DNA of 64,000 bases from a virus: positions 1-64,000 of the IMG/VR virus record IMGVR_UViG_3300017772_000001, one strand, 5' to 3'. The notes under the pieces were generated by a model. That model ran no database searches, was not told where the DNA came from, and saw only the letters and a program-made list of their open reading frames with translations. The position numbers were made by a program, and so were the translations under genes. Every line of letters begins with the position of its first letter. Position 1 is the first letter of the stretch. Positions 9,201 through 17,976 of the stretch are shown here, piece by piece.

Positions 9201-12061
9201 AAATCATAATTGTCTTTAGGAATTTCTGTATATTTACTGTTAGTCATAGATGTATTTTCTGCTAACAGCTTGAAGTTATTAACAAATCCACCTAGCTTTG
9301 AGCCAAGTTTAAATTCATAATCTTGTTTTTGTATTATGATATTTGCAGTATTATATCCTTCTCTACTATTGTAAATTGAAATACTCGTATCAATTTCATC
9401 TTTGTATGTGTGGAATATTTTGAAAGGTTTGGTCAGCATCATTAGTATGAATTCTATGAAAGGATATTCACTTGAATTCTTCCATGCCATTTCTACTGGA
9501 GATCCATCACCGAATTCCCAATCTTCTGATAATCTGCCTATATCATTGTTTAAGATTGATCCGCTAAAAAATAAATTATTAATATCAATATAGTTGCCGC
9601 CAGCATCGACTGGAATTGGAACATTTGTGATATTATTAATAGAAAATAAGTTAGACCAAAAACTTGGGTCAGCAAAGTTGGAACCGTATGTAGTTCTAAA
9701 CGTTGTAGGCTCTTGTGAAAGTCCTATTGTTTTCCACGGTTCTTCTATAGGATTATCTGTATTGTATGCATATTTAAATATACCACGCCAGTGTCCCGGA
9801 GAGTCTGCATTTATGTTTCTATAATTCCATGTAGTCCAATCACTAGCATCAAATCCTGTATTCTGTAAATCATCTATATTATTTCTAATTAGCCATTTCT
9901 TAAAGAAAGGATACATCGTGTAGTTCTTTTCAGAATTAGACCATTCGCTTGGTGCAGATTTGTACACCCCATAATTTACAGCATCTAAATTTGTTCTTGC
10001 AAGATTATCATCTAGGTTGTTCCATATAAGAGTTTCAAACATTAACATAATGTCATCTGTCTTGTCGCCCCAAAGTTTCATTCTTGAACCGTCATGTCCT
10101 ATAAGGAATTGTGTTACTCCGGAACTATATCCCATATCATCCATAATCATAGGTCTAAATGCTGGGTATAATTTCAAGTATGTAGCACTTGGTGGGACGA
10201 ATGTTTCTTTGATGCTATCATATCTTCTAAGATAGATAGTACTGTTGCCTGATACCGGAGACCTAAAATTTAAAATATCCTTACCGCCTTGACTGATAAT
10301 GATAGTATAATCTATGTTAAGTCTTTGCAATACACCATCTTTAAATACTGACAGAGTTTCAGGAAACGCTATAGCTCCTAATTCATCAGGTACAAACTGT
10401 TCAGTAGCATCTGCTATAATTTCTGTTATTTCTGCTTCTTGGTAATTAGAGTATAATTCACCATGATTAATCATGTCAAGTTTATCAAATATACTAATGC
10501 TATCTCTCTTTGATAATGCAATTAGATTTATTGCTTCTTCTAAAATCATTAAGTCTGATTTAGATTGGCTTCCTGCATCATTGAGAATATCTCTTACTGT
10601 CGTTACTAATTTGTTTTTGTATCCTTGATACGTTGTTGATAAAAACTCAACTGCTTTTATTGGGTCATAATCATCCCTTGTTATAGAAAAGAATGCATCT
10701 TTAACATCAACAGAGTTTGTAACTAACACACTTCCTTTATTATGAAAAGTGTTAAGATGTCCAACAGTATTTAGGTTTCTAAAGTTATTAAATCCATTTG
10801 CTTCACCGGTAAGACCAGGAGCAGTTTCTAAAATTCTTAAAAAATGTTCATACAATATTGAGTATGATAAATTTATATTATTGTAGCTTTTATTATCTAC
10901 GTTAAATTCTATTGAGTGATGCAATCGTTGAAAGCCGTTGTCGCCATCATTTACTACACCGCTTTTTGTACAGTAATCAATATACACAAACCCATCTGGT
11001 TCATTATCCAATGTCACTGTATTGTTTGTCAAATCAACTGTATAATTAGCAATCTGTTTCATACCCTCAACATAAACATCAACGGCATTAGTTGTCTTTG
11101 GTGTTTGTGATAAGGTTAATACTTTCCCAGATTCTCTTCCATACTCTTGTCTAAAGTTTCTATAATCGAATGTAGTATCAATATAGATACCAGTCATTAC
11201 TCCATCTAAATCATATTGTGCATTATCAGGTATATCAACAATAAATTGAAATTCACTAGCATAATCGCCTGCTTTTAATAATGGAACAAATCCTAATTCT
11301 TGGTCTGCGTTATATAATGCGGAATCACCAATCACATATGAAAAGATTTTTGAATCTACTATATTTCCAGCATTGCCATCTTTGTCATATATTTTAAATG
11401 TAGGAAACTCCCAATCTGTTGAAGCGACTTTATTTAAACTATCATTTCCAAGTTCTATTCTACTATCAAATTCTATGATAGGACGTTTAGCTTGTTCTAT
11501 CTTATCACTATTTGTACTTGTTATAAATGATTTTATATCATCGTAATGATACCATGAGTTTTCATTAGACCACCAGTTATCAACTGCAAAAAGATTTGCA
11601 TCGTCCCTGGCAATCGTAACATAATGTTTTTTATTACTACCAGTTATAGTTAGGTCGAATCCTGGCTTAACCCAGTAATACATTTCGTAGTTTATAAACT
11701 TGTCTAAGTCTACTGGTATATTAATTGTTTTCTTTGTAGTATCGAATAATCTTCTATGGTCATTTGTCAAAGCACCTTTATTAAATAAAGAATTCAACAT
11801 GTCTTCATAAAAGACCTTATCATTCTTACTAGAGTATACTGGTTCTAAACCGTAATTCTCACGACCATATGCATGTGGAGGAAACGAGAGATATATATCT
11901 TCTTCTCTGTTTATTCCTTTTTCTTTTCTACCAACATATGCTCTTGTCTTTTCGACTGAGCCTTTTGAGAATGCTCGTTCAAGTGTGCCTTCAAAGATAG
12001 TTTGTAATTCACTATTCTTTAAATGTCCCGGAAGAAAGTCATAAATTTTATTCTTAGCCAT
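3221..12061 (-). CDS. Giant baseplate/tail structural protein (2946 aa) in the gp7 position
   Basis: It begins MAKNKIYDFLPGHLKNSELQ, continuing into a segment (FEGTLERAF) at about residues 23-31. It directly follows gp6, overlapping it by 8 bases, the position of the wedge protein gp7 in T4-type maps. Residues 1-1600 are a mosaic of beta-rich and DW-rich segments. Residues about 1610-1780 are Ser/Thr/Gly-rich with DGISYTYTPGSG-like units. Residues about 1779-2087 hold five degenerate repeats resembling flagellin 'hook IN' motifs. A C-terminal LTEAKPYHTKIRTKTR segment is typical of very large marine phage tail proteins. T4 gp7 is about 1032 residues, so if homologous this is a threefold expansion. 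The gp7 assignment rests on position; no other gp7, gp8 or gp10 candidate is seen in the window. Confidence 0.7.
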   Translation of the reverse strand: MAKNKIYDFLPGHLKNSELQTIFEGTLERAFSKGSVEKTRAYVGRKEKGINREEDIYLSFPPHAYGRENYGLEPVYSSKNDKVFYEDMLNSLFNKGALTNDHRRLFDTTKKTINIPVDLDKFINYEMYYWVKPGFDLTITGSNKKHYVTIARDDANLFAVDNWWSNENSWYHYDDIKSFITSTNSDKIEQAKRPIIEFDSRIELGNDSLNKVASTDWEFPTFKIYDKDGNAGNIVDSKIFSYVIGDSALYNADQELGFVPLLKAGDYASEFQFIVDIPDNAQYDLDGVMTGIYIDTTFDYRNFRQEYGRESGKVLTLSQTPKTTNAVDVYVEGMKQIANYTVDLTNNTVTLDNEPDGFVYIDYCTKSGVVNDGDNGFQRLHHSIEFNVDNKSYNNINLSYSILYEHFLRILETAPGLTGEANGFNNFRNLNTVGHLNTFHNKGSVLVTNSVDVKDAFFSITRDDYDPIKAVEFLSTTYQGYKNKLVTTVRDILNDAGSQSKSDLMILEEAINLIALSKRDSISIFDKLDMINHGELYSNYQEAEITEIIADATEQFVPDELGAIAFPETLSVFKDGVLQRLNIDYTIIISQGGKDILNFRSPVSGNSTIYLRRYDSIKETFVPPSATYLKLYPAFRPMIMDDMGYSSGVTQFLIGHDGSRMKLWGDKTDDIMLMFETLIWNNLDDNLARTNLDAVNYGVYKSAPSEWSNSEKNYTMYPFFKKWLIRNNIDDLQNTGFDASDWTTWNYRNINADSPGHWRGIFKYAYNTDNPIEEPWKTIGLSQEPTTFRTTYGSNFADPSFWSNLFSINNITNVPIPVDAGGNYIDINNLFFSGSILNNDIGRLSEDWEFGDGSPVEMAWKNSSEYPFIEFILMMLTKPFKIFHTYKDEIDTSISIYNSREGYNTANIIIQKQDYEFKLGSKLGGFVNNFKLLAENTSMTNSKYTEIPKDNYDLVIHSGEPNRSEFFSAIVIEKVSLDSPHPVYSKANTMTYLKGDIVLNEFDGKYYRRIAESQTAKEQQSSPIIQFDYQAWSLISQPKTQSFGYRIQGYDDINPTFFAMDWDRTSGEKAFSTKGDRMHLSDWQQGNYYRQDSYMKYQGQPYVCLNAHTSTTLIDDNIEDWKQLVEWPVTNVVTAYGWKKFKNDAVKTFNYGDILTSIDDVAHLMVGYQEYLGLIGWGFTDIDEDGNTIDFKQLLLKFLEWSSETHEPGDFITLSPVLLTGSFTAPYGVASVRKETHKNFYRVVDASGRLIPNSEISFTTDGKAINFRSNVPVYGMKIDIQDVEHAFVVDRVDSYGDIIYDPHMHNRNLRMQIDCNRQSDWDGTLTVDGYLTYGDELIPNFETMAEESKYYRDTLIDQSLEAINGLKGSQIGYNKRAYLSNHGIERESALEFYKGFLAHKGTESSINRIINNNSNFKDITHQDVWAIKVDDYGKVNNGYNITKSVNTIDILSDPHAVEFDTLPRPFVYRDITKEFPIRTTGYVDGNDVNYTVKTEYDLTSLNANTLYEGDTAWLQFDPIREWDVRRLSEVAEISYVGETEDNQLYLGLVNEIDIVDSVYIKIKNETIDPEIADYYYLVSNGTKEVGGITIYEYLVFELNYEPLIVEIDSSTSSSLFVPTSSSQGVEAIGSVSNPVFASGDALVIDGISYTYTPGSGSVSSGIAIGGDGATVDPVISANEKMQMVVYGNNGTIVNSNTVVTFRGTTATATSALASVKDDIIEIDGTPLTIGYSAISSISETSSVTETTAVASGDTIVVDGTTKSFADLTVTGTVSAPTIPQNKPLQVNGTLLSLTAADDIDAVILNINTNSLDVIASKTANDELILTTTSGVLELSGSALTDLGLSTTSSYKQSKFKNIATELSTISGITSTVSAGGLLTIASTNNTMTLAGTALSVLGMTAGNYSATSNPTAQSVVNQINALGIVDASASGNAITISSSNSDLVITETTPGAMGRLGFATTTVTVDALTNIIEDIQNQALQGVTGVTLSKSASGRQLQIVSSQSSIVLSNITGNPLNDLGILVGTYNNSTTVSSSASEFKDYINSQSSDIIVNITSDGRMVFTTSAVSLTFSGTTDAMLSKLGLYRDYTSVTSNANFKAMRWKSMRFTPNYLFETFDEFYTDLGLNAEALIWADDYISEGWAVLNRNSTGSLLIRNRQANTLEVDYMKRVIIKDGNNFFNYQLYDPLNLKFPGSATRDIDYVTWEDPAGYDTTTDNELWLDENLGKIWWDTTLARYYRYNDYGDANKLIVESFASKYWGKLVAGSEINIKQWSKSEQLPEGITKFTTKVYFDTTKNKSITEYYYWSEVGNSPVAGKTLSIAEIKMLLESGDINNKFIPISNNKILISNNAYIFENESIDVSIEYRVTSDISAKHTDWKFVKEGGKYDTSVVDGELQRQMIDSIANVHFEQYDQKKVEQSMLGDPNHTIITFPILSGLYGGGRDDATINDTVVTLNSKIIDASDIGFDISTTNPNLAKLLIAKSVTVLPDDVVRVYRMIPTENNWFTNLQIARENFASILNKELSNKHLTGSFPFYKDFIEPDQLALSLGDWYLADEYKEIKRYGYLSKTRNFDMLKLYKEGVTSFKLELPTHDEYYAEHDGALRLVHSSKNALRLSYNDLVFPENDQASAKYYENALGVQIHELMGLLITYPKRNLLNNLLFGMINYMYTEKTHPDWIFKSSYIDITMYHRDLRQYAIYQRDSEEDILEYLTEAKPYHTKIRTKTRIYGKDELIKSDVDIEEKMEISLDFGNHSRYIESDTIDGGDEQIIDADNYVDIADGTWEQGRLLRTRQEYTAEAGGFDTGLVLPTILDSSTVMVKQYTDATKTTHDKTYMFVYDMFGRGWRIGVDAESTATSFDGTTVVVDTPASFKTASKKNKKLIAFENETTGVIEFMTYNKKASQNLTIDERGLYTGLHTAPGSTSKVYALDTPLEMVLHGKLKTEWI
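5800..6725 (-). repeat. Five degenerate 'hook IN'-like repeats inside the giant tail protein
   Basis: Residues about 1779-2087 of the giant protein repeat the plan INxL-x(8-12)-SAxGxxLTIxSxNxxMxLxGxAxxxLGM-x(5-8). Examples are LSVLGMTAGNYSA, MGRLGFATTTVTV, LNDLGILVGTYNN and LSKLGLYRDYTS. Units are about 55-70 residues. Confidence 0.6.
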
Positions 12062-15000
12062 TGCTTACTACATCCTCGCCTTGAAGTTCTGATGATGAAA
12101 TTGCTGAAATGATTTTAACATTTTCTGATGTTGTTACACTTAAGAAAATTTCATTTGGTTCACTAGTAATACTTAGCAAGTCTGTAAAACCGCTAGTAGA
12201 ATATTTAGGTGTTGTAACAACACTTGCAATATAATCTCCAAGTTGATTATGTAAGTATGATGCTAATTCTGAGAAGTAGAATGTGTCACCAAACTCCCAG
12301 TTATCTAATTCGAAGTATTCATTTACTTTAGTTGACACTGCGGTCTTGACCTCACTGTCAGTATATGCTGTTCCTGATTTCTTAACAACTTTGAATGTAG
12401 CCTGATTTTCAGGAGATGCGAAGTTGCCGAACAAGTATTTGAACTTGACTGGTATATATGAAATATGGTCTGCAATAGACGATTTGGGTTCAATACCACT
12501 CATCAATGTTGACAATTCGTAATTATTTGGAGATGTAGGTACTGCTGTTTTGAAACCACCTGCTATCCATTGATTTACTTGTCTTACATAGTCACTTGTA
12601 AGAACATACATGTCAACGATATTACTTGTACTAGGATCAATTCTTTTATCTACGTCTGCATAATGATCCCATCTATAACTCATAAATTTGTCTTCAACAA
12701 AACTTTTGCCATCGACTACTGAGTATTGTGTGTCGCCATACCAAATAACTGTAGGAGATTGTTGATAGTACACAAACGATTTTGACCAAGTACCTGCTTG
12801 ATATAAGTACCATTCGCTATCATCTGTGTTAAACCATATTTTATAACTTGGTAAATTGCCTTCTGGTGTTGGGTTACTAACTGTTCCGGCATTTGGTGCC
12901 GCTGTTGCAGATTTTGATGCTCTATGTAAATCTATATTTTCATAGCCTGCATGACTGAATTTGTATGACTCTATAATAAATTTAGATGAAGTCACGTTTC
13001 CTTGGTCATCTTTTAAATTAAATACATTCAATAATCCATATGGATTTCCGTCTGCACTTAATGTCAGTAATTTAACTCTTGTAGGATCAATGTATCCTGA
13101 ACTTATTCTATATTCATCATAAACATATGCACTTGTAGTAACGTAAGATGATGTTTGTACTTCAACTTTCTTAGCTACTTGTACATCGGCCACAACTTTG
13201 ACTCCAAAGTCTGCTAATGTAGTAGTGGCACTACCATCGCCTACAAAAACATCTAATAAACTTGAAGTGCCTGGATCTATTGTCCAGAATATAATTTTAT
13301 ATGAATTGCCAGCACCCGCTACTAATTCACAATGATTCGATGATATAATTTGTCCGTTGTTATCTTTGATAACCATATTAGATTGTGTTATAGTTTCAGA
13401 TGTTGAGAAATTTATTTCACCGTATGCTGTCTGTTTAAATCTAACATCATTTTCTGCGGTATCAGATTGTGTTATACCATCTCCGCCTGTGCCATCTGGT
13501 TGTACATTCCAATTCTTATATGGATATGTAAATTTATACGATGAAGTTCCTGACAAGTATTCTGTAATGAAATCTTTTTGTACACCTGTCATACCAAATG
13601 TTGCAGTCTCTCTTGTTTCTCCAGTTGGTAATGAACTAGTATCAATCCATAAAAAGTTATTTGTTGTCGGTGCAGAACCAAAATATGATAAAGAAGGTTC
13701 GCCCTTAAACCCATGTATATTTTTTAAGTTAGTGGACGATATTGTACTATGTGATGCTACTGCGTTTGCTTGTGCTTCTGCGTTCTGTTCGCCATCAATT
13801 GGCATTCCGTTTGGTGAAATGTGCGTTTCAGACCCTGTCGTTACAACCGAATCGTCTTCTACATTCGTTAGCAATGAAACATATTGAGACAAATCATCAA
13901 CTTCAAGTTCTAATTCAAAATCAGGAGTTGAACCGATGATATTATTTGGTGTTGCAGGTGAAGTTATTGCACTAGTTGGCAAGTCGTATGTAATTCCCGC
14001 AGGCGATACTAATTGATGTTTATAATCAACTGTCGAAATAGTACTGTTATTCTCAACATAGTCGTATGTTACATCTGCACCGGTGTTGCGATATTTTGCC
14101 TTGAATGTTCCACCACCACTGCCGTTTGATGCAAATTCTGACACTGGTGTATAACCTACAGTAATCTCATCTGAAATATTTGAGTCCGAAGAGGTTACTG
14201 TCTTAGCGCCATCATAGTAGTTAATTAATAGTTTGTCTCTTTCAGCAAGATTTGTTTCATTGTCTACAACTACTTCATTGTTGCCATAATAAAATCTAAC
14301 TTGGTCGTAGCTTTCAAACACAACTTTCTTGCCGTTAATTTTGGCAACATACATAGTTTCGTGGGTTCGAATGCCAGGATTATATTCATACTCTACTTTT
14401 ATTTTATCACTGAGGTCTACTACTCCATCCCATATTTTCCATTCCCATTTAGTTGTTTGTCCTTGAGCAACATCATAATATAAAGTAAATGATGTAACAT
14501 TCAAGTCATCAATTTTTTGAGTTTTGATTGCTGTGATTTCTGCTTCTGTAAATTTACTTCTGTAGCCTCTGATTACAGATTTCAATGTTCCCTTTTCTGT
14601 AATGACTCTATCTAAAATAATCTGTCCTGGGTCTGTAGAAACAACTTTTTTAACTCTTGCATAATACTCCGTACTTGACTCTCCTAGTATTTTTACATAG
14701 TCACCTTGTTCTATATTCCAAGGCGCAGTGCCTTCGATTTGTAAATTATTTAATGGGCTTTTTGTATATAATTCATTTACGTCAATATTAATACTAGCCG
14801 CGTCTCGGTATAAATGATAAAACTTATTAAACAATGACGGATGTCCGATTGCTCTTGAAAGTTCATTTCTAATAAAATCATCGCTGTTGCCACTAGTCCT
14901 ATTAAAGTACAATGACATGTTTAGGCTTTCGTCTTCAACAAACACAGAACCATCTGTTCCTGTAATGCTTAAGTTTGAGTGATGTCCGGTAACGTCATCC

Positions 15001-16400
15001 ATTTCAAAGTAACGAGAATTGCCTGCAAAACTTGTGTTTACTGATTTCAGCTTTCTTACAATGTTGTTACCTAATGTTAATGGGTATACATTGTAGTCCT
15101 GTGCGTTGACCATTCTGTCTTGGGCGTAATATGATTTCTGTGCAATTCTTCTTACGCTTGTGAATGTTTCACCCGCAAAGTTTTCACCAAAGTCTTTAGT
15201 GCTTGCCATTGTAATTGTAAGTCTGTATGACTTATCATCTGCACCAGTATATGGGATAGATATTGTAACGTTTGAAATATCGCCTGAATTTACAGAAAAG
15301 TTTTCGTTTGTACAAGTTCTAAACCATGCTCTATAATCACCGAATGCCGCATTGCCGAATATACCGTCTGGATATCTAAGTTCGATTGTATTGTTAATAC
15401 CAGTTGAGATATTTACAAGGTCGCCATTTCCAGTTCTAAGTGAATTGTAGATTGCAGTTTCACGTGTATCATTGTCAACTTTAGTAACATCTGATTTATA
15501 ATTTAAGTTACTATCTAATTTGTGCAACCAAACATCAGTATTAGAAACGTTTGCATCTGTTAATGTTTCTACTCTATTAGATGCCTTTATTCCATATCTA
15601 AAGTTCTCAAATTGCAGTTGTCCTGCTTTAGCAAGAACGAAGAAACCTGTTCTGTCTGATGCAGGTCCCAAGTTATCATTTCTATTAATGATTGTGAAAT
15701 TTTTATCATTGAGCGGAGCACCTTCTATAATCTTATTATTTTCGATACTTGCTCTTACAGCCTCAAACCGTCTATTGGCACCTGCTACATTCGATGTGAA
15801 TGCGTATGCAATAGATTTAGAATTCTTGTTCTCATTTACTTCATATAAGTAATTTTCAACATTGCCGATATTCAAACTTGCACTAGGATCTTGAATTTTT
15901 GTATTTTTATTGAATGAAGAATTTAAAACAGTAATGAATTTTTCATACCAGTCAACATCATTTGAGTCATTCCAGTTAACAACGTTGCCGGCGAGAGAGT
16001 TACCTTCGTTGTCTGCTACATCTTCTGTAGTTGTGACGCTTGTGATTTTCATCATACCACTTGCATTGATTGGTCGTGTCTTTGTATAACCAAGTGTTCT
16101 AGCCATACGTAAAATACTTTCACGGCGTTCAGCCGTATCCATAAAGTTTTCACGTGTATTCATATCACTTCTGAATGCTAGTGAATGTCCTAAGTATGCT
16201 ACAAGGTCTAAAATCGCAATGAATTCAGAACTTGCTATAAAATCATTAAATTTTTCTGGGTATGTCTTATTGATGTACGCAAGTAAACTTTCACGTATTG
16301 TATCGAAATCATAAGACTTCAAACTCACGTTACTGAAAGCAGTGTATACACTGGTCCAGCTTTCACTTGCAAATAAGTTATCTATTCTTTCTTGACTCAT
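12054..16400 (-). CDS. 6: Baseplate wedge protein gp6, enlarged (1448 aa)
   Basis: The N-terminus, starting MSQERIDNLFASESWTSVY with FIASSEFIAILDLVAYLGHS near residue 55 and an RRESILRMARTLGYTKTRP segment near residue 90, is the conserved start of T4-family gp6. This protein dimerises and forms the inner ring of baseplate wedges. T4 gp6 is about 660 residues; here the protein is more than twice as long, with a Ser/Thr-rich beta insertion in the middle and a typical C-terminus (FYFSELASYLHNQLGDYIAS). It sits 4 bases after gp25 and overlaps the giant downstream gene, giving the order 25-6-giant, which matches T4 25-6-7. AGAGAG precedes the ATG. Confidence 0.92.
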   Translation of the reverse strand: MSQERIDNLFASESWTSVYTAFSNVSLKSYDFDTIRESLLAYINKTYPEKFNDFIASSEFIAILDLVAYLGHSLAFRSDMNTRENFMDTAERRESILRMARTLGYTKTRPINASGMMKITSVTTTEDVADNEGNSLAGNVVNWNDSNDVDWYEKFITVLNSSFNKNTKIQDPSASLNIGNVENYLYEVNENKNSKSIAYAFTSNVAGANRRFEAVRASIENNKIIEGAPLNDKNFTIINRNDNLGPASDRTGFFVLAKAGQLQFENFRYGIKASNRVETLTDANVSNTDVWLHKLDSNLNYKSDVTKVDNDTRETAIYNSLRTGNGDLVNISTGINNTIELRYPDGIFGNAAFGDYRAWFRTCTNENFSVNSGDISNVTISIPYTGADDKSYRLTITMASTKDFGENFAGETFTSVRRIAQKSYYAQDRMVNAQDYNVYPLTLGNNIVRKLKSVNTSFAGNSRYFEMDDVTGHHSNLSITGTDGSVFVEDESLNMSLYFNRTSGNSDDFIRNELSRAIGHPSLFNKFYHLYRDAASINIDVNELYTKSPLNNLQIEGTAPWNIEQGDYVKILGESSTEYYARVKKVVSTDPGQIILDRVITEKGTLKSVIRGYRSKFTEAEITAIKTQKIDDLNVTSFTLYYDVAQGQTTKWEWKIWDGVVDLSDKIKVEYEYNPGIRTHETMYVAKINGKKVVFESYDQVRFYYGNNEVVVDNETNLAERDKLLINYYDGAKTVTSSDSNISDEITVGYTPVSEFASNGSGGGTFKAKYRNTGADVTYDYVENNSTISTVDYKHQLVSPAGITYDLPTSAITSPATPNNIIGSTPDFELELEVDDLSQYVSLLTNVEDDSVVTTGSETHISPNGMPIDGEQNAEAQANAVASHSTISSTNLKNIHGFKGEPSLSYFGSAPTTNNFLWIDTSSLPTGETRETATFGMTGVQKDFITEYLSGTSSYKFTYPYKNWNVQPDGTGGDGITQSDTAENDVRFKQTAYGEINFSTSETITQSNMVIKDNNGQIISSNHCELVAGAGNSYKIIFWTIDPGTSSLLDVFVGDGSATTTLADFGVKVVADVQVAKKVEVQTSSYVTTSAYVYDEYRISSGYIDPTRVKLLTLSADGNPYGLLNVFNLKDDQGNVTSSKFIIESYKFSHAGYENIDLHRASKSATAAPNAGTVSNPTPEGNLPSYKIWFNTDDSEWYLYQAGTWSKSFVYYQQSPTVIWYGDTQYSVVDGKSFVEDKFMSYRWDHYADVDKRIDPSTSNIVDMYVLTSDYVRQVNQWIAGGFKTAVPTSPNNYELSTLMSGIEPKSSIADHISYIPVKFKYLFGNFASPENQATFKVVKKSGTAYTDSEVKTAVSTKVNEYFELDNWEFGDTFYFSELASYLHNQLGDYIASVVTTPKYSTSGFTDLLSITSEPNEIFLSVTTSENVKIISAISSSELQGEDVVSNG

Positions 16401-16404
16401 TTTT

Positions 16405-16761
16405 TTATTCTCTCTTTAAATCTATTGTTAGTGTTACAGGCTCATTATCTGGTAATATAGCGACACTAATAGATGCTGTGACTGTATGCTCACCTTCAGT
16501 TAAGTTAATGGACTCTAAATTCACTCTAGGTTCATCGCTGATGATGTTCGTTAAATCTTCTTCAATAAGTGTTCTTATGTTAGAGGTCAACGGCTCAAAG
16601 ATAAGGTCATGTATAATCGACCCATAAGTAGGCATCATAATTCTTTCGCCTTTGCGAGTCATGATATTATTCAATAAATCTTCTACTACTAACTCTTTTC
16701 CAGTTAGAGTATGATTGATTGCACTTTTGTTTTTAGTACTGAAACCTATAAATCTTGCCAT
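16405..16761 (-). CDS. 25: Baseplate wedge protein gp25 (GPW/gp25 lysozyme-like family)
   Basis: 118 residues beginning [19 protein letters not shown], with the family signature of a small wedge-sheath connector: [15 protein letters not shown] near residue 35 followed by [19 protein letters not shown]. gp25 joins gp6 and gp53 and starts sheath polymerisation. The start at 16761 is preferred to an upstream ATG at 16800 because AGAGAG precedes it and the family begins here. A late-promoter element at 16787..16795 makes it the first gene of the gp25-gp6-giant operon. Length agrees with T4 gp25 (about 132). Confidence 0.93.
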   Translation of the reverse strand: MARFIGFSTKNKSAINHTLTGKELVVEDLLNNIMTRKGERIMMPTYGSIIHDLIFEPLTSNIRTLIEEDLTNIISDEPRVNLESINLTEGEHTVTASISVAILPDNEPVTLTIDLKRE

Positions 16762-16786
16762 AATGTTCTCTCTATACTTATTAAGA

Positions 16787-16795
16787 GTATTTATC
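16787..16795 (-). promoter_or_regulatory. T4-like late promoter element for the gp25-gp6 operon
   Basis: GATAAATAC on the minus strand, 25 bases before the gp25 start codon, back to back with the clpP promoter on the other strand. Confidence 0.75.
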
Positions 16796-16821
16796 AACAT
16801 ATAAACTTCGTACTTTTTGTA

Positions 16822-16850
16822 TTGACTTTTGTTGTAATTTCTGTTATTAT
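16822..16850 (+). promoter_or_regulatory. Sigma-70-type promoter of clpP
   Basis: TTGACT (16822-16827) and TATTAT (16845-16850) separated by 17 bases, about 37 bases before the clpP start codon. Confidence 0.7.
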
Positions 16851-16887
16851 TAATTTAATCAAATACAAATGGAGAATAAATAAAAGT

Positions 16888-17490
16888 ATGCCAAACTTAG
16901 TACCAATGGTCGTAGACCAAACTGCAAACGGAGAACGTAGCTTTGATATATTCTCACGTTTGTTAAAAGAAAGAGTTATATTCTTAACAGGTGAAGTCAA
17001 TGACTATCAGTCTGACTTACTTTGTGCCCAATTTCTGTTCCTAGAAGCAGAAAACCCAACAAAAGATATACATTTTTATATCAATTCACCAGGCGGAGCA
17101 GTAACAGCCGGAATGGCAATCTATGATACTATGCAATTCATTCAACCAGATGTTTCAACAATGGTTTTAGGTCAAGCGTGTAGCATGGGTTCATTATTGG
17201 CAACTGCGGGAGCTCCCGGCAAACGATTTATGTTACCTCATGCAAGACACATGATACATCAACCAAGTGGCGGCGCCGGTGGACAGGCAACTGACATGGA
17301 AATTCAAGTCAAAGAAATCTTAAAAGTTAAAGAAAGTTTGACTAGTATCTATGTAAAACATAACTCTAAAGGCAAAACTTATGAAGATTTCTATAGTGAT
17401 ATGGAACGTGATAAGTTCATGGGCCCAGAAGAGGCACTAGAATACGGGTTAATTGATAAAATTATCAATGAAAGACCTGAAAATCAGTAA
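16888..17490 (+). CDS. clpP: ClpP-family ATP-dependent serine protease subunit
   Basis: 200 residues starting [20 protein letters not shown], the usual bacterial ClpP N-terminus after the propeptide. The catalytic triad is intact: Ser99 in GQACSMGS, His124 in HMIHQPSGG and Asp175 in [11 protein letters not shown]. The oligomerisation helix and the YGLIDKII C-terminus are present, and length equals cellular ClpP. No Clp ATPase gene is visible in the window, so the phage subunit would need a host ClpX or ClpA, or could form mixed rings. It has its own sigma-70 promoter, GGAGAA upstream of the start and a strong terminator after it, making it a single-gene unit. Host-derived acquisition is likely. 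Confidence 0.95.
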   Translation: MPNLVPMVVDQTANGERSFDIFSRLLKERVIFLTGEVNDYQSDLLCAQFLFLEAENPTKDIHFYINSPGGAVTAGMAIYDTMQFIQPDVSTMVLGQACSMGSLLATAGAPGKRFMLPHARHMIHQPSGGAGGQATDMEIQVKEILKVKESLTSIYVKHNSKGKTYEDFYSDMERDKFMGPEEALEYGLIDKIINERPENQ

Positions 17491-17504
17491 GTAGTCTAAT
17501 ACTT

Positions 17505-17547
17505 AACGGGTTAAAATGTAATTAAATGCAATTTAACCCGTTTTTTT
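17505..17547 (+). terminator. Rho-independent terminator after clpP
   Basis: 11-bp stem AACGGGTTAAA / TTTAACCCGTT with a 16-base loop, followed by a run of seven T. Confidence 0.85.
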
Positions 17548-17559
17548 ATGGCTAAAAAC

Positions 17560-17587
17560 TTGACAGATTAGCGAATCGTAGTATAAT
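17560..17587 (+). promoter_or_regulatory. Sigma-70-type promoter (copy 1 of a duplicated promoter)
   Basis: TTGACA (17560-17565) and TATAAT (17582-17587) with a 16-base spacer containing TAGCGAATCGT. The same spacer sequence recurs at 17977..18004. Confidence 0.8.
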
Positions 17588-17619
17588 AATAGTATATTCA
17601 ATAAAGAGAGGGTTTAAAT

Positions 17620-17973
17620 ATGACTACAATGACAGTAAAAGAACTAAGTGTGTTAGCAGAATCAAAAGCAAATCAGGCTTCTTTAGATTATTTCAATTCA
17701 AAACTAGGTGGTAAGGACAATTATCCCTGTGGTTTTGCATGGGTTACTGTTCGTCCTGAAAATAAGGGCAATACTAAGCTAGGTAAAGAAGAACGTAGAG
17801 TGTTAGAATCTATGGGATTTTCAAAAGATTGGACTGGCAAAGCGTGGCAAATCTGGAATCCAGGTAAAGTTAACGTACAAAATGTTGATGTTAAAGAAGC
17901 AGGTGCTCAGGCATATGCAGATGTAATGTCTTCTGCTGGGTTTAATGCTTCTTGTGGTTCACGTTTAGACTAA
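17620..17973 (+). CDS. Small conserved phage protein of unknown function
   Basis: 117 residues starting MTTMTVKELSVLAESKANQA. A central segment pairs WVTVRPENKGNTKLG with a helix (ERRVLESMGFSKDW) and a WQIWNPG motif. The C-terminus (AGAQAYADVMSSAGFNASCG) looks like a second helix-strand unit. This compact cytosolic plan resembles small phage proteins found in several marine and enteric phages, but I know no function. It has its own promoter, an AGAGAGGG binding site and no cotranscribed neighbour other than possibly the next gene, so it is probably expressed early. Confidence 0.8.
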   Translation: MTTMTVKELSVLAESKANQASLDYFNSKLGGKDNYPCGFAWVTVRPENKGNTKLGKEERRVLESMGFSKDWTGKAWQIWNPGKVNVQNVDVKEAGAQAYADVMSSAGFNASCGSRLD

Positions 17974-17976
17974 AAC

